A DNA stretch of 64,000 nucleotides from Kitasatospora sp. SUK 42 (GTDB lineage Bacteria > Actinomycetota > Actinomycetes > Streptomycetales > Streptomycetaceae), in assembly GCF_015776785.2 (NCBI RefSeq), contig NZ_LFMD02000002.1:1487329-1551328 (forward strand). Reading direction: 5' to 3'. The position numbers and the translations under genes are program-made. Positions 43,924-51,244 of this stretch are shown in pieces. How positions within the stretch are numbered: the first letter of the stretch is position 1; each line of letters starts with the position of its first letter. The notes beneath the pieces were generated by a model. It saw only the letters and a list, made by a program, of their open reading frames with translations. It searched no databases and was not told where the DNA came from.

Positions 43924-44514
43924 GTGAAGAAGGTCCTGTACGGCGTCTCCACCGTGCTCCTGCTGGCCGGGTGCGGCTCAGCGGGGTCGCCTCCCGGAAG
44001 GGACTCGGCGCCCATCGAGCGTCAGAAGCGCTCCCTCGCCTGCGGAACCAGCGTTGCTCCGCCGGTGGCGCAGTCCACTGACAGCGACCCCGTGCACCTC
44101 GTCGTGACCGCCGCGACGGTGGACGAACAAGGTGTCACGCTCTCGTACCGGATCACCGCGTCGGACCCGAAGACCATGCTCACCGTGCCCATCGGAGAGG
44201 TGCCGCCCACCGGCCTGCTCCTCAGGGACGGCAGGATCGTCGCGACGACGAAGCCGGCCGGCACGCCCTCGGCCACGGACGGAACCCCCACCGTCAACGG
44301 CCTCCCGGCCATCGGATTTCCGGTGGGCCAGCGCCCCTACGAACAGACGCTCCTGATCGACACGGCCTGCCCGGGGACCACGTTCAAGGACGTGATCGCC
44401 GATCCGGCCCGGTACCGGGCAACGGTGATCATGTCGGCGCAGAACCTCGGAATGCCGAAGGACACCACAACGCCCCTGGTCGAGGATGCCCAGGCCCCTG
44501 AGGCAGGACGCTGA
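43924..44514 (+). CDS. Lipoprotein of unknown function
   Basis: 196 residues. Signal sequence MKKVLYGVSTVLLLAGC with lipobox Leu-Ala-Gly-Cys (Cys17). The mature part has beta-rich segments (VHLVVTAATVDEQGVTLSYRITASDPKTML) and a Cys pair (LACGT, TACPGT). The GTG start has GAAGGAGAG 6 nt upstream. It is divergent from the lectin-like gene (249 bp apart) and ends 16 nt before the second copy of the 29-nt hairpin. I recognise no family. Confidence 0.78.
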   Translation: MKKVLYGVSTVLLLAGCGSAGSPPGRDSAPIERQKRSLACGTSVAPPVAQSTDSDPVHLVVTAATVDEQGVTLSYRITASDPKTMLTVPIGEVPPTGLLLRDGRIVATTKPAGTPSATDGTPTVNGLPAIGFPVGQRPYEQTLLIDTACPGTTFKDVIADPARYRATVIMSAQNLGMPKDTTTPLVEDAQAPEAGR

Positions 44515-44530
44515 GAGGGCCCCGATCCGC

Positions 44531-44559
44531 GCAGGAAGTCGGCGGGGCCGACTTCCTGC
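44531..44559. terminator. 29-nt hairpin, copy 2
   Basis: Identical in all 29 bases to the hairpin at 43373-43401, here extended by a further CGC/GCG pair on both sides. It lies between the convergent lipoprotein and desaturase genes (16 nt from each stop). Confidence 0.9.
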
Positions 44560-44574
44560 GCGGGGCGGGCGTCC

Positions 44575-45624
44575 TCAGTCGCCGGAGCGGATCGGCTCGC
44601 CCGTCCGGTGCAGGTGGCCGAGGATCTCGCGGTAGGAGCGGAGCAGGCCCGTCTCGTAGTACGGGATGCCCTTCTCCGCGCAGAACTCCCGGGTGATCCG
44701 GGCGGCCCGGCCGAGCGCGGGGGTCGGCAGGTTGGGGAAGAGGTGGTGCTCGACCTGGTAGTTGAGGCCGCCCATCACCGAGTCGATGACCGGGCCGCCG
44801 CGGACGTTGCGCGAGGTGAGCACCTGGCGGCGCAGGAAGTCGAGCTTCATGTCCGGCGTCACCATCAGCATGCCCTTGTGGTTCGGGGCGAAGACGCAGC
44901 CCAGGTAGACGCCGAGCAGTGCCTGGTGCACGGCGAGGAAGGCGACCGCCTTGCCCGCCGGGAGCGCGGCGAGGACGAGGCCCAGGTACCCGGCGAAGTG
45001 CGCGACCAGCAGGGCGCCCTCCAGCAGCGGGCGCTTCATCGTGGGGCTGCGCAGGGCCCGGAAGCTGTTGAAGCTGAGGTTGAGGCCCTCCAGCAGGAGC
45101 AACGGGAAGAACAGGTAGGCCTGCCGGCGGCCGATGAACCGGGCCAGGCCGCTCGCCTGGCGGGCCTGCCGCTGGGACCACACGACGAGGTCCGGGGAGA
45201 CGTCCGGGTCCCGTTCCTCGTGGTTCGGGTTGGCGTGGTGGCGGGTGTGCTTGTTCATCCACCAGCCGTAGCTCATGCCCATCAGCAGGTTGGCGGCGAT
45301 CCGGCCGCCGATCTCGCTCGGCCGCCGCCTGTCGAAGACCTGCCGGTGCGCCAGATCGTGGGACAGCAGGCCGAGCTGGGCGAAGACGACGGACATCGCG
45401 GCCGCCAGGCCGAGCTGCCACCAGGTGTCGCCGAGCGCGAACAGGGCGTACCAGCCGCCGAGGAACGCGGCGAGCACCAGGCCCGCACGGACGGCGTAGT
45501 AGCCGGGGCGCCGGTCGAGCAGGCCCTCGGCGGCGATCCGGCGGCTCAGCTGGGCGAAGTCGCTGCCGCCGCCCCGGCGTTGCGGGGCGGGGGTCTCGGT
45601 CGTCGTCACGGACTGTGTGAGCAT
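44575..45624 (-). CDS. Membrane fatty acid desaturase
   Basis: 349 residues with the three histidine boxes of acyl desaturases: HDLAH (89-93), HTRHH (126-130) and QVEHH (290-294). The last, with Gln before Val-Glu-His-His, is typical of the front-end/DesA3-like group. Four membrane spans are predicted around them. It puts a double bond in acyl chains (acyl-CoA or lipid-bound), adjusting membrane fluidity. A TetR gene lies directly upstream on the same strand, and a perfect 9-bp dyad lies in the 76-bp gap. Two identical hairpins flank its neighbours. Confidence 0.93.
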   Translation of the reverse strand: MLTQSVTTTETPAPQRRGGGSDFAQLSRRIAAEGLLDRRPGYYAVRAGLVLAAFLGGWYALFALGDTWWQLGLAAAMSVVFAQLGLLSHDLAHRQVFDRRRPSEIGGRIAANLLMGMSYGWWMNKHTRHHANPNHEERDPDVSPDLVVWSQRQARQASGLARFIGRRQAYLFFPLLLLEGLNLSFNSFRALRSPTMKRPLLEGALLVAHFAGYLGLVLAALPAGKAVAFLAVHQALLGVYLGCVFAPNHKGMLMVTPDMKLDFLRRQVLTSRNVRGGPVIDSVMGGLNYQVEHHLFPNLPTPALGRAARITREFCAEKGIPYYETGLLRSYREILGHLHRTGEPIRSGD

Positions 45625-45666
45625 GCTCCGAGTCTGGTTCGGCGCGCCGCCCGGGAGAACGGGGAC

Positions 45667-45689
45667 AGCACCCGTCCCGTACGGGTGCT
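45667..45689 (-). promoter_or_regulatory. Palindromic operator candidate upstream of the desaturase
   Basis: AGCACCCGT-N5-ACGGGTGCT, a perfect 9-bp inverted repeat in the gap between the TetR stop (45701) and desaturase start (45624). Its length and symmetry fit a TetR-type site better than a terminator. Whether the adjacent TetR or another regulator binds is not known. Confidence 0.55.
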
Positions 45690-45700
45690 AACCCCCGTAC

Positions 45701-46306
45701 TCAGCCGCCGGCGGACGGCAGGAACAGCTCGTCCAGGTGGTGGGTGAGGATCGCCAGCGCCGCCTCGCCGTCCCGCTGGCCGCCCAGCACGCTCTGCCCC
45801 AGGCCGTTGACCATGGCCAGCAGTCCGGCCGCCGCCATCTCGACGTCCCGCTCCGGCGCGATCTCCCCGGCCTCCCGGGCCGCGCGGAGCTGCTTGACGA
45901 GGAAGCTCTCCAGCAGGTCCGGCTGGCTCACCCCGTGCTTGCCGATCGCCTCGGCGTCGGTGAGCACCAGCGTGTAGTAGGCGGTGTACGTGCGGGTGAT
46001 CCGGCGGCTCTCGGCGTCGGTCGGCAGGATGCAGGACAGGATCGCGGTCACCACCTCGCGGGGGGCGCGCGCCTCGCCGATCCACCGTTGCATCCGGGCC
46101 TGGAGCTGGGTGCCGAGCCGGGCGAAGGCGTCCAGCAGCAGGCCCTCCTTGGTCGTGAAGTAGTACTGCACCAGGCGCAGCGAGACACCCGCCTCGGTCG
46201 CGACCGCCCGCATGCTGGCCGACTGCAGACCCTCGGTGTCCGCGATGCGCAGCAGGGCCTCGGCGATCTGCCGCCGGCGCTTCTCGTGGTCGACCTTCCC
46301 GGTCAT
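45701..46306 (-). CDS. TetR family transcriptional regulator
   Basis: 201 residues: RRQIAEALLRIADTEGLQSASMRAVATEAGVSLRLVQYYFTTKEGLLLDAF is the TetR N-terminal helix-turn-helix, with the Y-Y-F-x-x-K-E-x-L signature. The C-terminal helices form the ligand pocket. GGAGG lies before the ATG. It is divergent from the alpha/beta hydrolase gene with a 69-bp spacer dominated by a nested palindrome, and it precedes the desaturase gene on the same strand. It may control both. Confidence 0.94.
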   Translation of the reverse strand: MTGKVDHEKRRRQIAEALLRIADTEGLQSASMRAVATEAGVSLRLVQYYFTTKEGLLLDAFARLGTQLQARMQRWIGEARAPREVVTAILSCILPTDAESRRITRTYTAYYTLVLTDAEAIGKHGVSQPDLLESFLVKQLRAAREAGEIAPERDVEMAAAGLLAMVNGLGQSVLGGQRDGEAALAILTHHLDELFLPSAGG

Positions 46307-46339
46307 GACATGGCCTCCATGGTTCGCCCTCCCACTCTT

Positions 46340-46375
46340 GGTACACCCGTATCATGCATGTGATACACATGTACC
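46340..46375. promoter_or_regulatory. Nested palindromic operator (TetR site) touching the hydrolase start
   Basis: Two perfect inverted repeats share one centre (46357.5): outer GGTACA (46340-46345) / TGTACC (46370-46375) and inner GTATCA (46349-46354) / TGATAC (46361-46366). The region ends one base before the ATG of the hydrolase (46376), leaving no room for a Shine-Dalgarno sequence. A TetR dimer pair bound here would block both divergent promoters and the hydrolase start. Confidence 0.75.
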
Positions 46376-47248
46376 ATGCGAATCAGCGAGTTCAGGAACG
46401 GCAAGGCCGAGGACCGCTACCGCGCCGCCTACGAGCGCGCGCTGACCCGGCTCTGGCCCGGGCAGCGGACGTCGATCGACGTCCCCACCGACTTCGGCAC
46501 CACCCGCGTCCACCGCACCGGCCCCCGGCAGGGGCAACCGATCGTGCTGCTCCCCGGCTCCGGCGGCAACGCCCTGATGTGGCACGGCCACCTCGACGAA
46601 CTCTCCCGACAGCACCCCGTCATCGCCGTGGACACCATCGGCGAACCCGGCGCCAGCGTGCAGACCGCCCCGATCAAGGACGGGCACGACGCCGCCGACT
46701 GGCTGGAGGAACTCCTCACCGCCCTCGACGTCCCGGCCGCCCACCTCGTCGGCTGCTCCTACGGCGGCTGGATCGCCCTCCACCACCAGATCCGCCACCC
46801 GGGACGGACCACCGGCCTCACCCTCGTCGACCCGGCCGGCCTCGCCGACGTGGGCCGGCGCTTCTACAGGTGGCTCGTCCTCGGCGGCCTCGCCGCCCTG
46901 GCCCCGCGCGCCCTCCGGCCCCGGCTGGCGCGGGCGGTCGGCAACAGCGCCATCCTGGACACCGAGCTGATGACCCTGATGCGCGCCTCCACGGGCTTCC
47001 GCCGCCGCCTGCCCCTGGCCACCACCCTCACCGACGACGAACTGGGCCGCCTCAGCGCCCCCGCCCTCTTCCTCCTCGGCGAACGCAGCGCCCTGCACGA
47101 CTCCCGCGGCGTCGCCGAACGCCTGCACCGCCTCGCCCCCGCCGCCCGGGTCGAGATCGTCCCCGGCGCCGGGCACGCCCTGCCCACCGACGACCCGGCG
47201 GCCGTCACCGAGGGGATCCTCACCATGGCGGCGCAGCAGCCGAGTTGA
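46376..47248 (+). CDS. Alpha/beta hydrolase
   Basis: 290 residues. The oxyanion segment is VLLPGSGGNALMWHGHLDEL, the nucleophile elbow is G-C-Ser128-Y-G in VGCSYGGWIALH, and the general base is His267 in VPGAGHALPTD; LFLLGERSALHD carries the acid candidate. This is the MhpC/haloperoxidase-like group of esterases and lactonases. The ATG abuts the operator and has no Shine-Dalgarno, so the mRNA may be leaderless. The divergent TetR regulator is the probable repressor. Confidence 0.9.
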   Translation: MRISEFRNGKAEDRYRAAYERALTRLWPGQRTSIDVPTDFGTTRVHRTGPRQGQPIVLLPGSGGNALMWHGHLDELSRQHPVIAVDTIGEPGASVQTAPIKDGHDAADWLEELLTALDVPAAHLVGCSYGGWIALHHQIRHPGRTTGLTLVDPAGLADVGRRFYRWLVLGGLAALAPRALRPRLARAVGNSAILDTELMTLMRASTGFRRRLPLATTLTDDELGRLSAPALFLLGERSALHDSRGVAERLHRLAPAARVEIVPGAGHALPTDDPAAVTEGILTMAAQQPS

Positions 47249-47269
47249 TGCGCCGCGGTCTCAGCCCTG

Positions 47270-48124
47270 CTACGACGGGCGGCGGCGCATGCTGAGCAGC
47301 AGCAGGACAACCGCCGAGATCACCGCGGACGTCCGCAGCACCCCCGGGGCCATCGACCAGCTGAACTGGCCCAGCGGGGAGCCCGCCTGCACCCCGGCGG
47401 CACCGCCGGCCTCCTTGGCGCGCTGCATCGCGAACAGGGTGCTCGCGCTCATCGTGGCCAGCGGAATCCCGAGGATCACGAACTTGCGCATCAGATCTGA
47501 GAGTTGCCGGGACAGGTAGCCGAGGCCCCAGCCCGCCAGCATCGCCGGGAAGAAGCCGGTCACGGCGCCGCCGACCAGCAGGCCGCAGGAGAGCAGGATC
47601 AGCGGGGACGGCCTGCGGGCGCCCTTGGCCGAGCCCTTGCCCTGGTTGGCGGCGGGCACGGCCTTGGCCCGCGCCTTCCGCTGCCGCTTCGAGCCCGCCG
47701 CGGGCGGGGCGGGCGCAGCGGCCGGGGGCGCGGCCTCCTCCCCCGCGCGCTGCTCGGGGATCGGCTTCGGCGCGGGCTGCGGCGTGTCGGAGAAGTCGAG
47801 CATCGTCATGGTCCACGGGCCCGAACTCTGCACCGTCGGCGGCGGGATCACGGCCGAGCGGTCCTCGGGCCCGGTGACGCCCGGCAGATCCAGCGAGACC
47901 TGTTGCAGACCGCCCGCGGCCGGCGCCGACGGGGCGCCGTACACGCTGTCCTCCGCCTCGGCGGCGCTCGGCGCGCTCTCAGCCGACGGCACGGAAGGGC
48001 TGGAGGAGCCGGACGGACCGGAAGGCCCGGAAGAGGCCGAGGGGCCGGAAGCCCCGGCCGACCCGGAAGAGGCCGCCCGCTCGCTCCACGGCCCGCTCTT
48101 GCGCCACCACTCGCCGTCCGTCAT
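47270..48124 (-). CDS. Membrane protein with long disordered N-terminus
   Basis: 284 residues from ATG 48124 (MTDGEWWRKSGPWSERA). About 170 residues are Ser/Pro/Ala/Gly-rich (SGPSASSGPSGPSGSSSPS) and probably disordered. A Lys/Arg cluster (SKRQRKARAKA) then precedes three or four membrane spans: LILLSCGLLVGGAVTGFFPAMLAGWGLGYLS, FVILGIPLATMSASTLFA and the final VLRTSAVISAVVLLLLSM. I cannot name a family; such proteins are conserved in streptomycetes. Convergent with the hydrolase gene. Confidence 0.75.
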   Translation of the reverse strand: MTDGEWWRKSGPWSERAASSGSAGASGPSASSGPSGPSGSSSPSVPSAESAPSAAEAEDSVYGAPSAPAAGGLQQVSLDLPGVTGPEDRSAVIPPPTVQSSGPWTMTMLDFSDTPQPAPKPIPEQRAGEEAAPPAAAPAPPAAGSKRQRKARAKAVPAANQGKGSAKGARRPSPLILLSCGLLVGGAVTGFFPAMLAGWGLGYLSRQLSDLMRKFVILGIPLATMSASTLFAMQRAKEAGGAAGVQAGSPLGQFSWSMAPGVLRTSAVISAVVLLLLSMRRRPS

Positions 48125-48247
48125 CACCGACACCCCGCCTCGCCCGTACCCGGCCGCCCACCGAACCGCCCTCGGCCGTGACGCTACCCACCCCGCCCCC
48201 GACCACGCGAGTCCACCGGGCACCCGACACCGCTCCACCGGGCCCGA

Positions 48248-48293
48248 ACACCGCTCCGCCGCTCACGAGGACACCGCTCCGCCGCTCACGAGG
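48248..48293 (+). repeat. Perfect 23-bp tandem duplication
   Basis: Two exact copies of ACACCGCTCCGCCGCTCAC plus GAGG (48248-48270 and 48271-48293), with partial copies on both sides. It lies in the divergent spacer upstream of the helicase-associated gene. Confidence 0.9.
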
Positions 48294-48331
48294 ACACCCC
48301 GCCGTCCGCCCACCCGACTAACCTAGGTCGA

Positions 48332-50833
48332 ATGACCACACAGCAGGGCCCTCAACGCCAGGGCAGGTCCACCACCGGCCCCCGCACCCTCGCCGAGGAG
48401 CTGCGCGCCCGTCCCGACGACGCGCTCGCCGCCCTGCTCCGCTCCCGCCCCGACCTGCTCAACCCCGTCCCCGGCGACCTCACCCAGCTGTCCGCGCGGC
48501 TCTCCTCGCGCGCCTCCGCGCTGCGCGCCCTGGAGCGGCTCGACCGCTTCACCCTGCAGGTCGCCGAGGCCCTGGCCACCGCCCCGGACGGCACCGGCCT
48601 GACCACCGTCCGCACCCTGCTGACCGGCCCGGCCAAGGTCAAGCCGCACCCCGGTGCCACCCCGCTCACCCCGGCCGACCGGTCCGCCGTCGCCGCCGCG
48701 CTCCCCCGCGCGATCGCCACCCTGCGCGACCGGGCGCTGCTCTGGGGCCCGGACAACGGCCTGCGGCTGGTCCTCGCCGTCCGCGAGGCGCTCGCCCCGA
48801 CCGCCGCCAACCCCGGGCGCACCGGCCTCGGCCCGACCCTCGCCGACGCCACCATCGGCATGTCCCCGGCCCGGCTCCAGCAGCTGCTCGCCTCGGCCGG
48901 GCAGCCGGCCACCCCGGACCCGGTCACCGCCGTCGCCGCCCTCACCGCGCTGCTCACCGACCGCGCCCGCTGCGCCGCACTGCTCGACACCGCCCCCGAG
49001 GCCGCGCGGCGGCTGCTGGAGCGGCTGGTCTGGGGCCCGCCCACCGGCACCGTCCCGGACGCCACCCGGCCGGTCACCGCCGAGGACGCGCAGAGCCCCG
49101 TCGAGTGGCTGCTCGCCCGCGGCCTGCTGCTGCCCAGCAGCCCGGGCAGCGTCGTGCTGCCGCGCGAGCTCGCCCTGCACCTGCGCGGCGGCCGCACCCA
49201 CCGCACCGTCGAGCCGGTCCAGCCCGAACCCGCGCCCGCCGCTCCCCCGCGCGATCCACAGGCTGTGGACAGCGCCGCGGCCGGCCAGGCGCACACCGCC
49301 GTCAAGACCGTCGAGGAGCTCCTCGACACCTGGGGCCTCACCCCGCCGCCCACCCTGCGGGCCGGCGGCCTCGGCGTACGGGACCTCAAGCGCGCCGCCC
49401 AGGCCCTGGAGAGCACCGAGCAGCAGGCCGCGTTCTGGCTCGAACTCTCCTACACCTCAGGCCTGTTGGCCCCCGACGGCGAAGCCGACGAGTGCTGGGC
49501 GCCGACCCCGGCGTACGACACCTGGCTACAACTGGACACCGCCGAACGCTGGTCCGTCCTGGCCGGCGCCTGGCTCGCCGCCACCCGCGTCCCCGCGCTC
49601 ACCGGCACCCCGGACGGCAAGGGCAAGCCCCGCGCCGCCCTCGGCCCCGAACTCGACCGCACCCTCGCCCCGTCCGTCCGCCGCGCCGCCCTCGCCCTGC
49701 TCGCCGAACTCCCGCCCGGCACCCCGGCCACCGCCGACGAACTGCTCCCCACCCTGCGCTGGCAGCGCCCGCTGCGCGGCGGCCCCACCGGCCCGGACGG
49801 GCGCGAGCTGCGCGACGACCTCACCACCTGGGCCCTCGCCGAGGCCGAACTCCTCGGCATCACCGGCCGCGGCGCCCTCGCCGCCCCCGCCCGCGCCCTG
49901 CTCACCGCCGAGGGCGACCCGGCCGAGGTGCTGGCCCCGCTGCTGCCGCAGCCGCTGGACCACGTGATCCTCCAGCCCGACCTCACCGCGATCGCCCCCG
50001 GCCCGCTGCTCACCCCGCTCGCCCACGCGCTCGCCCTGTGCGCCGACATCGAGTCCAAGGGCGGCGCCACCGTCTACCGGTTCACCCCGGCCTCCGTGCG
50101 CCGCGCCCTCGACGCCGGACGCACCGCCGCCGACCTCCAGACCTTCCTCGCGCAGCACAGCCGCACGCCCGTGCCGCAGCCGCTGAGCTACCTGATCGAC
50201 GACGTCGCCCGCCGCCACGGCATCCTGCGGGTCGGCGCCGCCTCCTCCTACCTGCGCTGCGACGACCCGTCCCTGCTGGGCGAGGTCCTCGCCGACCGCC
50301 GCTCCGCCGACCTGCGGCTGCGGCTGCTCGCCCCCACCGTCCTCGCCTCCCAGGCCGCCCCGGACGTCCTGCTCGCCGCCCTGCGCACCATGGGCTACGC
50401 GCCCGCCGCCGAATCCGCCGAGGGCGACGTGCTGATCACCCGCCCGGACAGCCACCGCACCCCGCCCCGTACGGCGCCCGTGCCCGTCCCCGACGGCCCG
50501 CCCACCCCTGACGACACCCTGCTCGCCGCCGCCATCAAGGCCATCCGGGCCGGCGACCGCGCCGCCACCGCCTCCCGCCGCGAGCCCACCCCCGACCCGC
50601 GCCACCTCCCCCGCACCGCCGCCGCGGAGACCCTCGCCGCCCTCCAGACGGCCGTCCTCCTCGGCGAGCGCATGTGGATCGGCTACCTCAACGCCGAGGG
50701 CATCGCCAGCCAGCGCATCATCGACCCGGTCAAGGTCGAAGGCGGCTTCGTCACCGCCTTCGACCACCACGCCGACGAACTCCGCACCTTCGCCCTCCAC
50801 CGCATCACCGGTGTCGCGGAACTGGACGAATAG
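48332..50833 (+). CDS. Helicase-associated (XPB/DRAD-like) protein
   Basis: 833 residues. The first ~400 residues are helical with winged-helix-like segments (RADDALAALLRSRPDLL-type start). The part around 540-760 (VILQPDLTAIAPGPLLTPLAHALALCADIESKGGATVYRFTPASVRRALDAG) is the 'helicase conserved C-terminal' block found in XPB-associated proteins. The end (ALQTAVLLGERMWIGYLNAEGIASQRIIDPVKVEGGFVTAFDHHADELRTFALHRITGV) is WYL-like. No Walker A is present, so it is not itself a helicase motor. The XPB helicase is encoded 411 nt downstream on the same strand. A joint role in DNA repair or transcription is an inference. Confidence 0.82.
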   Translation: MTTQQGPQRQGRSTTGPRTLAEELRARPDDALAALLRSRPDLLNPVPGDLTQLSARLSSRASALRALERLDRFTLQVAEALATAPDGTGLTTVRTLLTGPAKVKPHPGATPLTPADRSAVAAALPRAIATLRDRALLWGPDNGLRLVLAVREALAPTAANPGRTGLGPTLADATIGMSPARLQQLLASAGQPATPDPVTAVAALTALLTDRARCAALLDTAPEAARRLLERLVWGPPTGTVPDATRPVTAEDAQSPVEWLLARGLLLPSSPGSVVLPRELALHLRGGRTHRTVEPVQPEPAPAAPPRDPQAVDSAAAGQAHTAVKTVEELLDTWGLTPPPTLRAGGLGVRDLKRAAQALESTEQQAAFWLELSYTSGLLAPDGEADECWAPTPAYDTWLQLDTAERWSVLAGAWLAATRVPALTGTPDGKGKPRAALGPELDRTLAPSVRRAALALLAELPPGTPATADELLPTLRWQRPLRGGPTGPDGRELRDDLTTWALAEAELLGITGRGALAAPARALLTAEGDPAEVLAPLLPQPLDHVILQPDLTAIAPGPLLTPLAHALALCADIESKGGATVYRFTPASVRRALDAGRTAADLQTFLAQHSRTPVPQPLSYLIDDVARRHGILRVGAASSYLRCDDPSLLGEVLADRRSADLRLRLLAPTVLASQAAPDVLLAALRTMGYAPAAESAEGDVLITRPDSHRTPPRTAPVPVPDGPPTPDDTLLAAAIKAIRAGDRAATASRREPTPDPRHLPRTAAAETLAALQTAVLLGERMWIGYLNAEGIASQRIIDPVKVEGGFVTAFDHHADELRTFALHRITGVAELDE

Positions 50834-50854
50834 CCGCGGAGCGCCGACCCCCCG

Positions 50855-51106
50855 TCAGTGCCCCTGCCCCTCCTTCATCTTCTCCTGGACCACCTTGTCC
50901 GCGAGGCTGCCGATCTGCGACTGCCCGACCGGCATCGACCCCCCGGTGGCGGTCTCCGCGATCAGGAATCCGGGAGCCGCCAGCAACCCGCCGGGCCCCT
51001 CCCCGATCCCCGCGAGCGCATGCGCGGAACCGGCCGAGGAGGCGGTGGCGGCGAGGGCCGAGCCCATCAGGGCGAGAGCGGTGAGAACACGCTTCGAGTT
51101 CTTCAT
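50855..51106 (-). CDS. Small secreted protein
   Basis: 83 residues. The signal peptide MKNSKRVLTALALMGSALAA with cleavage at AHA (28-30) leaves a mature peptide of about 53 residues rich in Gly and small residues (LAGIGEGPGGLLAAPGFLIAETATGG), ending in a charged helix (LADKVVQEKMKEGQGH). It has no cysteine. I do not recognise it. It converges on the helicase-associated gene and is divergent from XPB. The frame extends upstream, but the signal sequence fixes the start at 51106. Confidence 0.7.
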   Translation of the reverse strand: MKNSKRVLTALALMGSALAATASSAGSAHALAGIGEGPGGLLAAPGFLIAETATGGSMPVGQSQIGSLADKVVQEKMKEGQGH

Positions 51107-51244
51107 GACCAGCTCAACGACCAAGCCCACACGGTGGTCACTCGAAGCAGTCTCCCGCGCGACACCCGCGATGAGCGACACTGGAGGGTCTGCGTCAATC
51201 CCGCCGGTCAATCCAGCCGGTCAGCCAGTGGAGGGCTCCCCCGC

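Noticed and set aside
36793..48124. Genomic island or prophage
   Set aside because: No integrase, transposase, tRNA att site or marked base-composition shift was seen, although the gene content is accessory-like.
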